Below are positions 16,148 to 22,996 of a stretch of 64,000 bases of DNA, in pieces (the first letter of the stretch is position 1; every line of letters begins with the position of its first letter). The notes below the pieces were generated by a model that worked only from the letters and a program-made list of their open reading frames with translations, searched no databases and was not told where the DNA came from. The stretch comes from CAVVDY01 sp963815775 (GTDB lineage: Bacteria > Acidobacteriota > Terriglobia > Terriglobales > Acidobacteriaceae). Location of the stretch: assembly GCA_963815775.1 (NCBI GenBank), contig CAWFIB010000031.1:1-64000 (forward strand). The letters run 5' to 3'. The position numbers and the translations under genes are program-made.

Positions 16148-16822
16148 CGCCGCTCCTCCCCGGTTACTGAATAGACGCTTACTTGGAGCATACACATACA
16201 AGGAAAATCCTCATGTGAGCTACTTTGAAGAGTGTCAAGATGGATTGGAGCTCTCGGAATTGTCCTGGCTACCGAGTTCCCGATTGAGTGCAAACGCAAG
16301 CATTCTCGCACTCCGCCATCTATCGCGGCCGGAATAACATGAATGCATACATCCGCAGGTCAGTTGCATTGTTTTATATCACACTTCCGCAACAACAGAC
16401 CGCTGGAAAGTGCAGACGCAAGCGGCAGAGAGCTATCGTGGCAGAAGTTGGTTTTGTGGTACTTCGAGTTGCTGTTGCGAACGCATATTCGTGGTCGGTA
16501 ACTGATGTGCACGATTTTGAAACTTATTGCGGATCTACTACTAGATGACGGATAGAGATGGCACGAAAGTAGGTGCCAATCAGCACCAAGGAACAACTGC
16601 AAGCTTGGGAATCCTAGTTCTTGCTTGAGCAGAGCACAGAAATCCGCTCCCAGGGGATCTAAATTGGAGGTACGAGCCTTGGCCGAGCCATAAGGAGCTG
16701 CTCTTCAAGATTTCGGCAGGGCAGCCGATAACAAGGGTAGAGCAAGCAATAAAACCTCCTGAGCGACACGCGCCCGGCCTCGCATCTTGTGAGGCCGGTT
16801 TTTTTCTTCCACCGCCGCCAGC
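16148..16822. other. 675-bp region without a protein gene, ending in a plus-strand terminator
   Basis: No convincing coding frame. The stretch 16200-16600 is AT-richer than its surroundings. A plus-strand intrinsic terminator lies at 16774-16805 with no plus-strand gene upstream. Just before it, ggaggt (16666-16671) can pair with acctcc (about 16754-16759), enclosing an inner hairpin cggcagggcagccg. A short non-coding RNA is possible but unproven; it does not match the 6S, SRP, RNase P or tmRNA consensus motifs I know. Confidence 0.4.
16774..16805 (+). terminator. plus-strand intrinsic terminator
   Basis: Perfect 8-bp stem ccggcctc/gaggccgg (16774-16781 and 16791-16798), 9-base loop, then seven T. 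The orientation points away from phoU, which is on the minus strand. Confidence 0.8.
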
Positions 16823-17491
16823 TCAGTATGGGTAATGAGCTCCACCGTGCCGCACATCGGCCCCGCGCACCCAGAAGATAACGTCCTCGGCAATGTTGGT
16901 GGCATGGTCGGCAATGCGCTCCAGGTTGCGCGCGATCAGCAGCACATTCAGCGCCGCCCGGGTCAGGGCCGGATCGCTTTGCATCTTCTGCACCAGAACC
17001 AGGAAGGCCTCATCCTTCATGCGGTCGACCACGTTGTCCATCTGTAGCACCGATTCGGCCACTTCGGCATGGCCATCGAGGAACGATTGCAGCGCCCGCT
17101 GCACCATGGTGGTCACACTGGCCGCCATCTTGGGAATGTCGACCGGCAGCTCAGCCGGCGGTTCGCTGATCAAGTCGAGCACCCGCTGCGCGATGTTCAC
17201 GGCCTGATCGCCCACCCGCTCCAGGTCGGCATTGATCTTGATGACCGCCATGATGAAGCGGAGGTCGACAGCCATGGGCTGCTGCATGGCCAGCAGGTCC
17301 AGCGCCAATTCGTCGATGTCGCGCTCGGCCTGATTGATGGCAGTCTCGCCGGCAAATACCATCTGGCAAAACTTCGCATCGCGGGTGCGGTAGGCCTCGG
17401 TAGCGCGGTCGATGGCTTGTTCGGCAAGCCCTCCCATGCGCAACAACTTGTCGCGTAACTCGTCCAAGCCATGCTGAAAGCGGCTTCGCAT
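16823..17491 (-). CDS. phoU: phosphate signalling complex protein PhoU
   Basis: A 222-residue all-helical protein of two homologous three-helix halves. Each half has the PhoU metal-binding signature ExxxD: ADLERVGDQAVNIAQR (residues about 88-105) and RNLERIADHATNIAEDVIFW (about 190-210). It relays the state of the Pst transporter to the PhoR kinase and restrains uptake when phosphate is sufficient. It starts one base after the pstB stop, as the last gene of pstSCAB-phoU. No PhoB/PhoR genes are in the window. Confidence 0.95.
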   Translation of the reverse strand: MRSRFQHGLDELRDKLLRMGGLAEQAIDRATEAYRTRDAKFCQMVFAGETAINQAERDIDELALDLLAMQQPMAVDLRFIMAVIKINADLERVGDQAVNIAQRVLDLISEPPAELPVDIPKMAASVTTMVQRALQSFLDGHAEVAESVLQMDNVVDRMKDEAFLVLVQKMQSDPALTRAALNVLLIARNLERIADHATNIAEDVIFWVRGADVRHGGAHYPY

Positions 17492-18253
17492 TTATCCAAA
17501 CCTGCCTGTGATGTAGTCTTCGGTGCGTTTGTCTGCGGGCGTAGTAAAAATCTTTTCCGTCTTGTCGTACTCGATCAAGCTGCCCATCAGGAAGAAGCCG
17601 GTGAGTTCGGCCACGCGCGCCGCCTGCTGCATGTTATGAGTCACGATCACGACAGTATAGTGCTGCTTTAACTGAAAGATAAGCTCTTCGATCTTGCTGG
17701 TGGAAATGGGGTCCAGTGCGGATGCGGGTTCATCCATCAGCAGCACGTCCGGCTCGACCGCCAGGGCGCGCGCAATGCACAGGCGCTGCTGCTGCCCCCC
17801 GGAGAGGCTGGCGCCTGACTTCTTGTGCAGGTGGTCCTTCACCTCTTCCCACAGGGCCGACAACTGCAGCGAGCGTTCCACCAGTTGGTTCAGCATCTTG
17901 CGATTGCGCAGGCCGTTCAGCCGCAAGCCGGCGGCTACGTTGTCATAGATGGACATGCTGGGGAAGGGGTTGGGCTTCTGAAATACCATGCCAATCTTGC
18001 GCCGCACTTCCACCGGGTTGCTGCCGTCGCCGTAGACATCGATCTCGCCGACCTTGACTTCACCTTCGGCACGAGCTTCGGGGATGGTTTCGTGCATGCG
18101 ATTGAGGCAGCGGACAAAGGTGCTCTTGCCGCAGCCGGAAGGGCCGATCACCGCAGTCACGTGATTGGCCGGGATGGACATATCAATGTCTTTCAGCGCC
18201 AGGTTTTTGCCGTACCAGGCATTCAGACGCTTGACTTCGATTCCTACGCCCAT
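17492..18253 (-). CDS. pstB: phosphate ABC transporter ATP-binding protein
   Basis: A 253-residue ATPase that powers high-affinity phosphate import with PstA and PstC. Walker A is GPSGCGKST (residues about 33-41), the Q-loop sits in KIGMVFQKPNPF, the signature is SGGQQQR, Walker B is VLLMDEPASALDP and the H-loop is VIVTHNM. The length is normal for PstB. It lies 4 bp after pstA and is directly followed by phoU. Confidence 0.97.
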   Translation of the reverse strand: MGVGIEVKRLNAWYGKNLALKDIDMSIPANHVTAVIGPSGCGKSTFVRCLNRMHETIPEARAEGEVKVGEIDVYGDGSNPVEVRRKIGMVFQKPNPFPSMSIYDNVAAGLRLNGLRNRKMLNQLVERSLQLSALWEEVKDHLHKKSGASLSGGQQQRLCIARALAVEPDVLLMDEPASALDPISTSKIEELIFQLKQHYTVVIVTHNMQQAARVAELTGFFLMGSLIEYDKTEKIFTTPADKRTEDYITGRFG

Positions 18254-18257
18254 ACGG

Positions 18258-19133
18258 CTACGAGGCCCCCTTTAGCATGCCGCGGCTGGTGACAATACGA
18301 ACGGCGGCCACGGCGACAACGATCATGATGATCAAGATCAAGGCCCCGGCCCATGCCTGCTTATGCCACTCGTCAAAGGGCGAGATAGCATAGACGAAAA
18401 TCTGCAGCGGCAAGGCGGCCGTCGGCTGATTGGGATCCAGGTTCCAATACTGGTTGCCGAACGCGGTAAACAGCAGCGGTGCCGTCTCGCCCGCCACGCG
18501 TGCAAATGCCAGCATACAACCGGTGATCACTCCGGCGGAGGCCGTCCGCAAGCTTATGGAAAGTGTGGTGCGCCACTTGGGAATCCCCAGCCCCAACGCC
18601 GCCTCGCGAAGCGAGTTGGGAACCATCAGCAGCATTTCTTCCGTGGTCCGCGCGACCGTGGGCACCATCATGATCGCCAGAGCAATGCCGCCGGAATAGG
18701 CGGAGAAGTGTTTCTGCCGCACCACCACCAGCGAATAGGCCACAATGCCGATCACGATGGAGGGAACGCCGTTCAGCACGTCGGCGGTGAAGCGGACGAA
18801 ATCCCCGAAGCGATTCCGGCCAAACTCTGCGAGATAGATGCCGCAGCCAATGCCCAACGGAATCCCGACGGCGCTGGAGATCAGCAGGATCACGCCAGAT
18901 CCGATGATGGCGTTCGCCATGCCTCCGCCGGGCTCGCCCACCGGTTTCGGAGTCTGGGTAAGAAATGCCAGGTTGACCGACCCTACGCCTTTAATGAGCA
19001 GGTAGATGAAGATCGCCAGCAATGGAGCCAGCACCAAAATCGCCGCGCCGATGGCGAACGCCGTCGCGCCGAGATTGGCAAGCTTCCGCCACAAGCTCAG
19101 ATTGACAGAACGAGACCGGGATGGGCTAGGCAC
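18258..19133 (-). CDS. pstA: phosphate ABC transporter permease PstA
   Basis: A 291-residue inner-membrane permease with about six helices. The EAA-type cytoplasmic loop (EEMLLMVPNSLREAALGLGI) contacts PstB. The start at GTG 19133 overlaps the pstC stop by 8 bases and gives a normal N-terminus leading into helix 1 (ATAFAIGAAILVLAPLLAIF); the frame is open 35 codons further upstream, but that stretch is the antiparallel image of the PstC tail. Translationally coupled within pstSCAB-phoU. Confidence 0.95.
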   Translation of the reverse strand: MPSPSRSRSVNLSLWRKLANLGATAFAIGAAILVLAPLLAIFIYLLIKGVGSVNLAFLTQTPKPVGEPGGGMANAIIGSGVILLISSAVGIPLGIGCGIYLAEFGRNRFGDFVRFTADVLNGVPSIVIGIVAYSLVVVRQKHFSAYSGGIALAIMMVPTVARTTEEMLLMVPNSLREAALGLGIPKWRTTLSISLRTASAGVITGCMLAFARVAGETAPLLFTAFGNQYWNLDPNQPTAALPLQIFVYAISPFDEWHKQAWAGALILIIMIVVAVAAVRIVTSRGMLKGAS

Positions 19134-20178
19134 TGACCCTCGCTGTTCCGCCGGTGATGCTCCACACCAGCAAGCGCGCCAGCGCATTGACAACCAGGGT
19201 GACGATGAACAGCGCGAGTCCGATTTCCACCAGGGCATTCAGGTAGAGATCGCCGGTAGCTTCGCTGAACTCATTGGCGATGACGCTGGCCATGGTGTAG
19301 CCGGGCGCGAACAAGGATTTCGCAATCTCCGGGCGGTTGCCGATGACCATGGTGACGGCCATGGTCTCGCCCAGGGCGCGGCCCAGCCCGAGAATGACGC
19401 CACCCACAATGCCGATGCGGGCGTTGCGCAGCACGCCCATGCGGATCATCTCCCATCGCGTGGCGCCCAGCGCCAGCACAGCCTCCCGCTGGTTCTGCGG
19501 TACCGCAGTCAATACCTCGCGGGTGATGGAGGCGACGATAGGCACAATCATGATCGCCAGAATAATTCCCGCCGCCAGCATGCCCAGCCCGAACTGTGGG
19601 CCTTCGAACAGGCCAGTCCACCCAAAGTACTTCGCCAGAAACGGCTCCAGGTACTCGCGCAGCAGCGGGGCGAGGACGAAGATTCCCCACAAGCCATAGA
19701 TGACGCTGGGAATGGCTGCCAGCAGCTCGACCAGGAAGGAGATGATGGCGCGAAGCCCCACCGGGCACATTTCGGTGATGAAGACGGCTACTCCCACGGA
19801 AAGCGGGACTGCCAGTACCAGGGCGAGGACCGACGACACCACCGTGCCGTAGATGAAGGGCAGAGCGCCGAACTCGCCGTTCACCGGGTCCCAGTCACGG
19901 CCCCAGAAGAACCCAATGCCGAATTGATGGAGGGAGAGCCGTGACTTGTCAATGAGTTCGTAAACAATCAGTACGACGATGACGAAGACCGAGAAAGCCG
20001 CCAGGGCAATGACGGTGCGAAACAGCCAATCGGGAATTCGGCTGCTGCTGGGGTTCTTGGTCCTGATCCTGTTGAGCACCGTAGCCCCGGCCGGCTGCTT
20101 GCGCTCCGTGCTGGTTTGCGCCAGGGAGGGCACGGACGCAATGGGCTTCTGGCCAGCAAGAGGATCGGTAGGATTCAT
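19126..20178 (-). CDS. pstC: phosphate ABC transporter permease PstC
   Basis: A 350-residue permease subunit. Residues 1-50 are a long, Pro/Gln/Arg-rich cytoplasmic extension, and helix 1 is FRTVIALAAFSVFVIVVLIV. The EAA loop is EVLTAVPQNQREAVLALGAT. Further helices include SFLVELLAAIPSVIYGLWGI, as in all PstC proteins. It forms the membrane channel with PstA. It follows pstS by 119 bp, a space containing a strong hairpin that may reduce read-through so that pstS is expressed above the permease genes. Confidence 0.95.
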   Translation of the reverse strand: MNPTDPLAGQKPIASVPSLAQTSTERKQPAGATVLNRIRTKNPSSSRIPDWLFRTVIALAAFSVFVIVVLIVYELIDKSRLSLHQFGIGFFWGRDWDPVNGEFGALPFIYGTVVSSVLALVLAVPLSVGVAVFITEMCPVGLRAIISFLVELLAAIPSVIYGLWGIFVLAPLLREYLEPFLAKYFGWTGLFEGPQFGLGMLAAGIILAIMIVPIVASITREVLTAVPQNQREAVLALGATRWEMIRMGVLRNARIGIVGGVILGLGRALGETMAVTMVIGNRPEIAKSLFAPGYTMASVIANEFSEATGDLYLNALVEIGLALFIVTLVVNALARLLVWSITGGTARVSA

Positions 20179-20241
20179 GGATTCGACGCTACCAAACGCG
20201 GATTACAGTACCGTTACAGACTAACGCAGCAAGACGCCAGA

Positions 20242-20264
20242 CCGGCCCCCCCGAAAGGGGCCGG
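20242..20264. other. strong hairpin between pstS and pstC
   Basis: ccggcccc (20242-20249) pairs perfectly with ggggccgg (20257-20264). No T run follows on the minus strand, so it is more likely an mRNA-stabilising or partial-attenuation structure in the pstS-pstC gap than a full terminator. Confidence 0.6.
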
Positions 20265-20297
20265 AATGCGTCGCGAGATCGGCCGACCGAAGATCGC

Positions 20298-21305
20298 CTA
20301 TTTGATTCTCTCGTGGATGGCTTTCTTCTCGGCCTCCACCACGTCCTTGGGAAGTGGCGCGTAGGAGAGCGCCGACGTCATGGTTTGTCCCTTGTCCAGC
20401 ATCCAGAACAGGAAGTCCTTAATAATCTTCCCCTTGGCCGGATCCTTTGGCTGCACCGGAATGAGCAGCCAGGTGAAGCTGGCGATGGGATAGGCGTTCT
20501 TTCCCGGGGGATTGGTAATGGACACGCGGAAGTCGGCCGGCATCTTGACCCCGGCAGCGGCCAATGTGGTGCTTTCCAGACTCGCCTTGATGAAGTTCTT
20601 CGATGAGTTCTGCACGCTGCCGTAATTGATCTTGTTCTGCAGCGCATAGATCAGCTCGACGTAACCGATGGATCCAGGCAGCATGCGGATGTTACCGGCG
20701 ACGCCTTCATTGCCCTTGCCGCCAACTCCCACCGGCCACTTGACCGACGTGCCTTTGCCAGGTCCACCGGCCCATTCGGAGCTTATCTTCGACAGGTAGT
20801 CGGTGAAGATGTAGGTAGTACCGCTACCATCCGAACGATGTACGACGGTGATGGACTGGCTGGGGAACTTGATGTTCGGATTCGCCTTGGCAATCGCAGC
20901 ATCATTCCAATTCGAGATCTTGCCCAGATAGATTCCCGCCAGAATCTCGGGGGTGAATTTGATCTCCTCATTGACGCCAGGGATGTTGTAGGCCGGAACC
21001 ACCGACCCCAACACGGTGGGAAGGTGGATGACCTTTACCTTAGATTCGGCAATTTGCTGGTCAGTCATGGGACCATCCGAGGCTCCGAAATCCACGGTGC
21101 CCGCCTGCACCTGGCGGATGCCTCCGCCGCTGCCGATCGATTGATAGTTGAACTGTATGTCGGGATGCTCGTTGTGATACTCGCTAAACCACTTCTGGTA
21201 GATGGGATTGGGAAAGGTCGCGCCCGCTCCGTTGATGGTGGTCTGCGCCCAGGCGCAGCTCGCAAGTACAGCCAGACTCAGCAACACCCTGAGTGTGCGA
21301 ATCAC
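20298..21305 (-). CDS. pstS: phosphate ABC transporter substrate-binding protein PstS
   Basis: A 335-residue periplasmic phosphate-binding protein. A signal peptide covers residues 1-20 (LLSLAVLASCAWAQ); AQ-type cleavage fits a soluble rather than lipid-anchored form. Ligand-contacting stretches typical of PstS are GAGATFPNPIYQKW, GSGGGIRQVQ, DFGASDGPM and VHRSDGSGTTYIFTDYL. ATG 21305 is preceded by AAGGAGG. First gene of pstSCAB-phoU; a candidate phosphate-control box lies 55 bases upstream. Confidence 0.96.
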   Translation of the reverse strand: MIRTLRVLLSLAVLASCAWAQTTINGAGATFPNPIYQKWFSEYHNEHPDIQFNYQSIGSGGGIRQVQAGTVDFGASDGPMTDQQIAESKVKVIHLPTVLGSVVPAYNIPGVNEEIKFTPEILAGIYLGKISNWNDAAIAKANPNIKFPSQSITVVHRSDGSGTTYIFTDYLSKISSEWAGGPGKGTSVKWPVGVGGKGNEGVAGNIRMLPGSIGYVELIYALQNKINYGSVQNSSKNFIKASLESTTLAAAGVKMPADFRVSITNPPGKNAYPIASFTWLLIPVQPKDPAKGKIIKDFLFWMLDKGQTMTSALSYAPLPKDVVEAEKKAIHERIK

Positions 21306-21359
21306 GTAGATTGCCTCCTTGAATGAATACCTGAAATCTCCCCCGTTCTATCGTGAGGG

Positions 21360-21378
21360 AGTTAAATTTTTGTTACAG
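21360..21378 (-). promoter_or_regulatory. candidate PhoB/PhoP box upstream of pstS
   Basis: On the minus strand CTGTAACAAAAATTTAACT contains two half-sites, GTAACA and TTAACT, separated by 5 bases, in the style of a TTAACA direct-repeat Pho box; it also begins with the CTGT of the enterobacterial box. It stands in the only AT-rich stretch before pstS. The match is imperfect and unproven. Confidence 0.35.
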
Positions 21379-21574
21379 AACAATCAATTTCGAATGAAGA
21401 GCACGTTTCAGCCACGCGCAAGGGATCGTGGGGACCGAGGGATGTCGGCGCCGGGAGGCGGCCTTCCTGCCTCGTTCTGCCCGTAAGCATAACTAAATGT
21501 GGGTTTTACAGGCTGTTGAGTAGCTTCCGACGCGGCCGGATGAAATTCCGCGTGAGTTCGCGGCGAAGGAGTAA

Positions 21575-22300
21575 CTATCGAGATTTCTGCCGGCGCCGCA
21601 GATCTTCGATGAAGCGCTCTTCGTCAGACTTGTCGTTGGACCGCAACACGTGCCGGACACTCTGCCCGCTGATCAGGTGACAGACTTCCTCGGCCAGGTT
21701 CTTAGCGTGATCTCCGGCCCGCTCCAGGGCCTGCGTCATAAACAACACGTGGAAACTTTCCTGCTTGGGGGAGTTGTCGTGGTGCTCGAGGTGGCGCAGG
21801 AAGACGAGATTGCGGATGCGATCCAGTTCGGCATCGGACCGTAGTACTCCCATGGCGCGGTCCAGATCACGTTGCTTGAGCGCGTGGTGAACATCGGCCA
21901 GCATCTTCTCCAGCCGCGACGCCATCATAGTGAGGTCGCGAATGTCCTGCAGGTCGATGCGGCCGCCTACCGCCGCCGCGCGATTGCTGCAATTCAGCAG
22001 GAGATCGCCAATGCGCTCCAGGCCGATGTTAAATTTCATGCAGGCCAGCAGTTCACGCGCACTCTGCTCGCTGACCTTGGTGATGATGCCGGTCACGCCC
22101 TGGTCGATTTCGCGGTCCAGCACGTCCAGTTCCTTCTCGCGCTCGCGGACCCCCTCCAGCAGCGATGCCACGCCAGTCGCGATGCCTTCGGCTACGATTC
22201 CCGCGGCTTGGCGCGCCACCTGGCAGGCTTGCAGCGTGCGCTCTTGCAGGTGCAGTGAGACCTGCTCCGGAGATGACGGTTCCAGATTGACGGAACTCAT
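21575..22300 (-). CDS. second PhoU-domain protein
   Basis: A 241-residue all-helical protein related to PhoU. The metal-site signatures are GLERIGDLLLNCSNRAAA (residues about 105-122) and ALERAGDHAKNLAEEVCHLI (near 200). It differs from the operon-terminal PhoU in an N-terminal extension (SSVNLEPSSPEQVSLHLQER) and a highly charged tail (SDEERFIEDLRRRQKSR). The start at ATG 22300 is backed by GGGGGAGA just upstream; the frame is open 37 codons earlier without support. It precedes pstS by 269 bp in the same direction. It may be a paralogue tuning Pst activity, or a regulator paired with another phosphate transporter. Confidence 0.9.
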   Translation of the reverse strand: MSSVNLEPSSPEQVSLHLQERTLQACQVARQAAGIVAEGIATGVASLLEGVREREKELDVLDREIDQGVTGIITKVSEQSARELLACMKFNIGLERIGDLLLNCSNRAAAVGGRIDLQDIRDLTMMASRLEKMLADVHHALKQRDLDRAMGVLRSDAELDRIRNLVFLRHLEHHDNSPKQESFHVLFMTQALERAGDHAKNLAEEVCHLISGQSVRHVLRSNDKSDEERFIEDLRRRQKSR

Positions 22301-22639
22301 GACTCTCCCCCGCCGATTGGGGCTCGGACCGCCCCGCGAAAGGCCATGGACCGCGGACCGCCGCCGGCTCCCGGACTCAATGTCGTCCTGCGGCATCCGG
22401 ACCCATAGCACAACTAATTAACAGACGAATACAGTACGCCTACGTTAACTATCTCATAATCTATAGCGTTGAAGATTCAATGAAAATCGGAAAAAGAAAA
22501 GTTAATTCACCGCCAGCCGTATTGAGCTTGCATTTAACTCGTCGTATGCGCGGCTGGTCAGCGGTACATGCTATTCACGCCTGGCGCGCTTCCTTGCGAC
22601 ACGCCCGGGCGTCTAATTAGGGAAGCACCAGGACCAATC
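22301..22639. other. 339-bp divergent promoter region
   Basis: Separates the minus-strand PhoU-like gene from the plus-strand STAS gene. The central part (about 22400-22540) is AT-rich with long A runs, fitting promoters for both; no individual -10/-35 box can be assigned. A GC-rich palindromic stretch lies at 22330-22375. Confidence 0.4.
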
Positions 22640-22987
22640 ATGTTGAGAATCGACATTAAGAGCCAAAACGGAACAGCGATTCTTCATTGCAGCGGGCGCA
22701 TCGTATTTGGGGTGGAAGCCGAGACCCTGCGCGCTGTCGCCAAATTCCGCAACGAGCGGGCGCTTCAAATCGATCTCGCTGAAGTCGAAGTCGTCGATGC
22801 CTCGGGCCTCGGCCTGCTAGTAGAGCTACAACACTGGGCCCTGCACGATGGGCGCACCCTGCACTTCGTGAATCCCTCGGATTTTGTCATGCAACTCATC
22901 GCGCTCACCCGGCTCAATCCCGTGCTGGGCCTTCCGGCAAGGTCCGGCTACGACCGCTGCGGACTGCAATCCGCCCTCATCGCCTAA
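22640..22987 (+). CDS. STAS-domain protein (anti-sigma factor antagonist-like)
   Basis: A 115-residue single STAS domain. The signature VEVVDASGLGLLVELQHW places Ser55 at the position phosphorylated in SpoIIAA/RsbV-type antagonists, so it could be switched by a serine kinase anti-sigma factor. ATG 22640 is chosen over an upstream ATG at 22568 because the domain's first strand (LRIDIKSQNGTAILHCSGRI) begins there and AGGA precedes it. The upstream codons look non-coding. No kinase or sigma factor gene is adjacent. It converges on the permease gene at 22997 with only 9 bases between stops. Confidence 0.85.
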   Translation: MLRIDIKSQNGTAILHCSGRIVFGVEAETLRAVAKFRNERALQIDLAEVEVVDASGLGLLVELQHWALHDGRTLHFVNPSDFVMQLIALTRLNPVLGLPARSGYDRCGLQSALIA

Positions 22988-22996
22988 GCCCACTGC

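Noticed and set aside
16288..16548. 86-residue plus-strand ORF between arsR and phoU
   Set aside because: No ribosome binding site and composition unlike protein; overlaps an equally unconvincing frame on the other strand.
16600..16800. 6S RNA, SRP RNA or tRNA before phoU
   Set aside because: The consensus loops of these RNAs could not be found; only an unspecific structured-RNA candidate remains.
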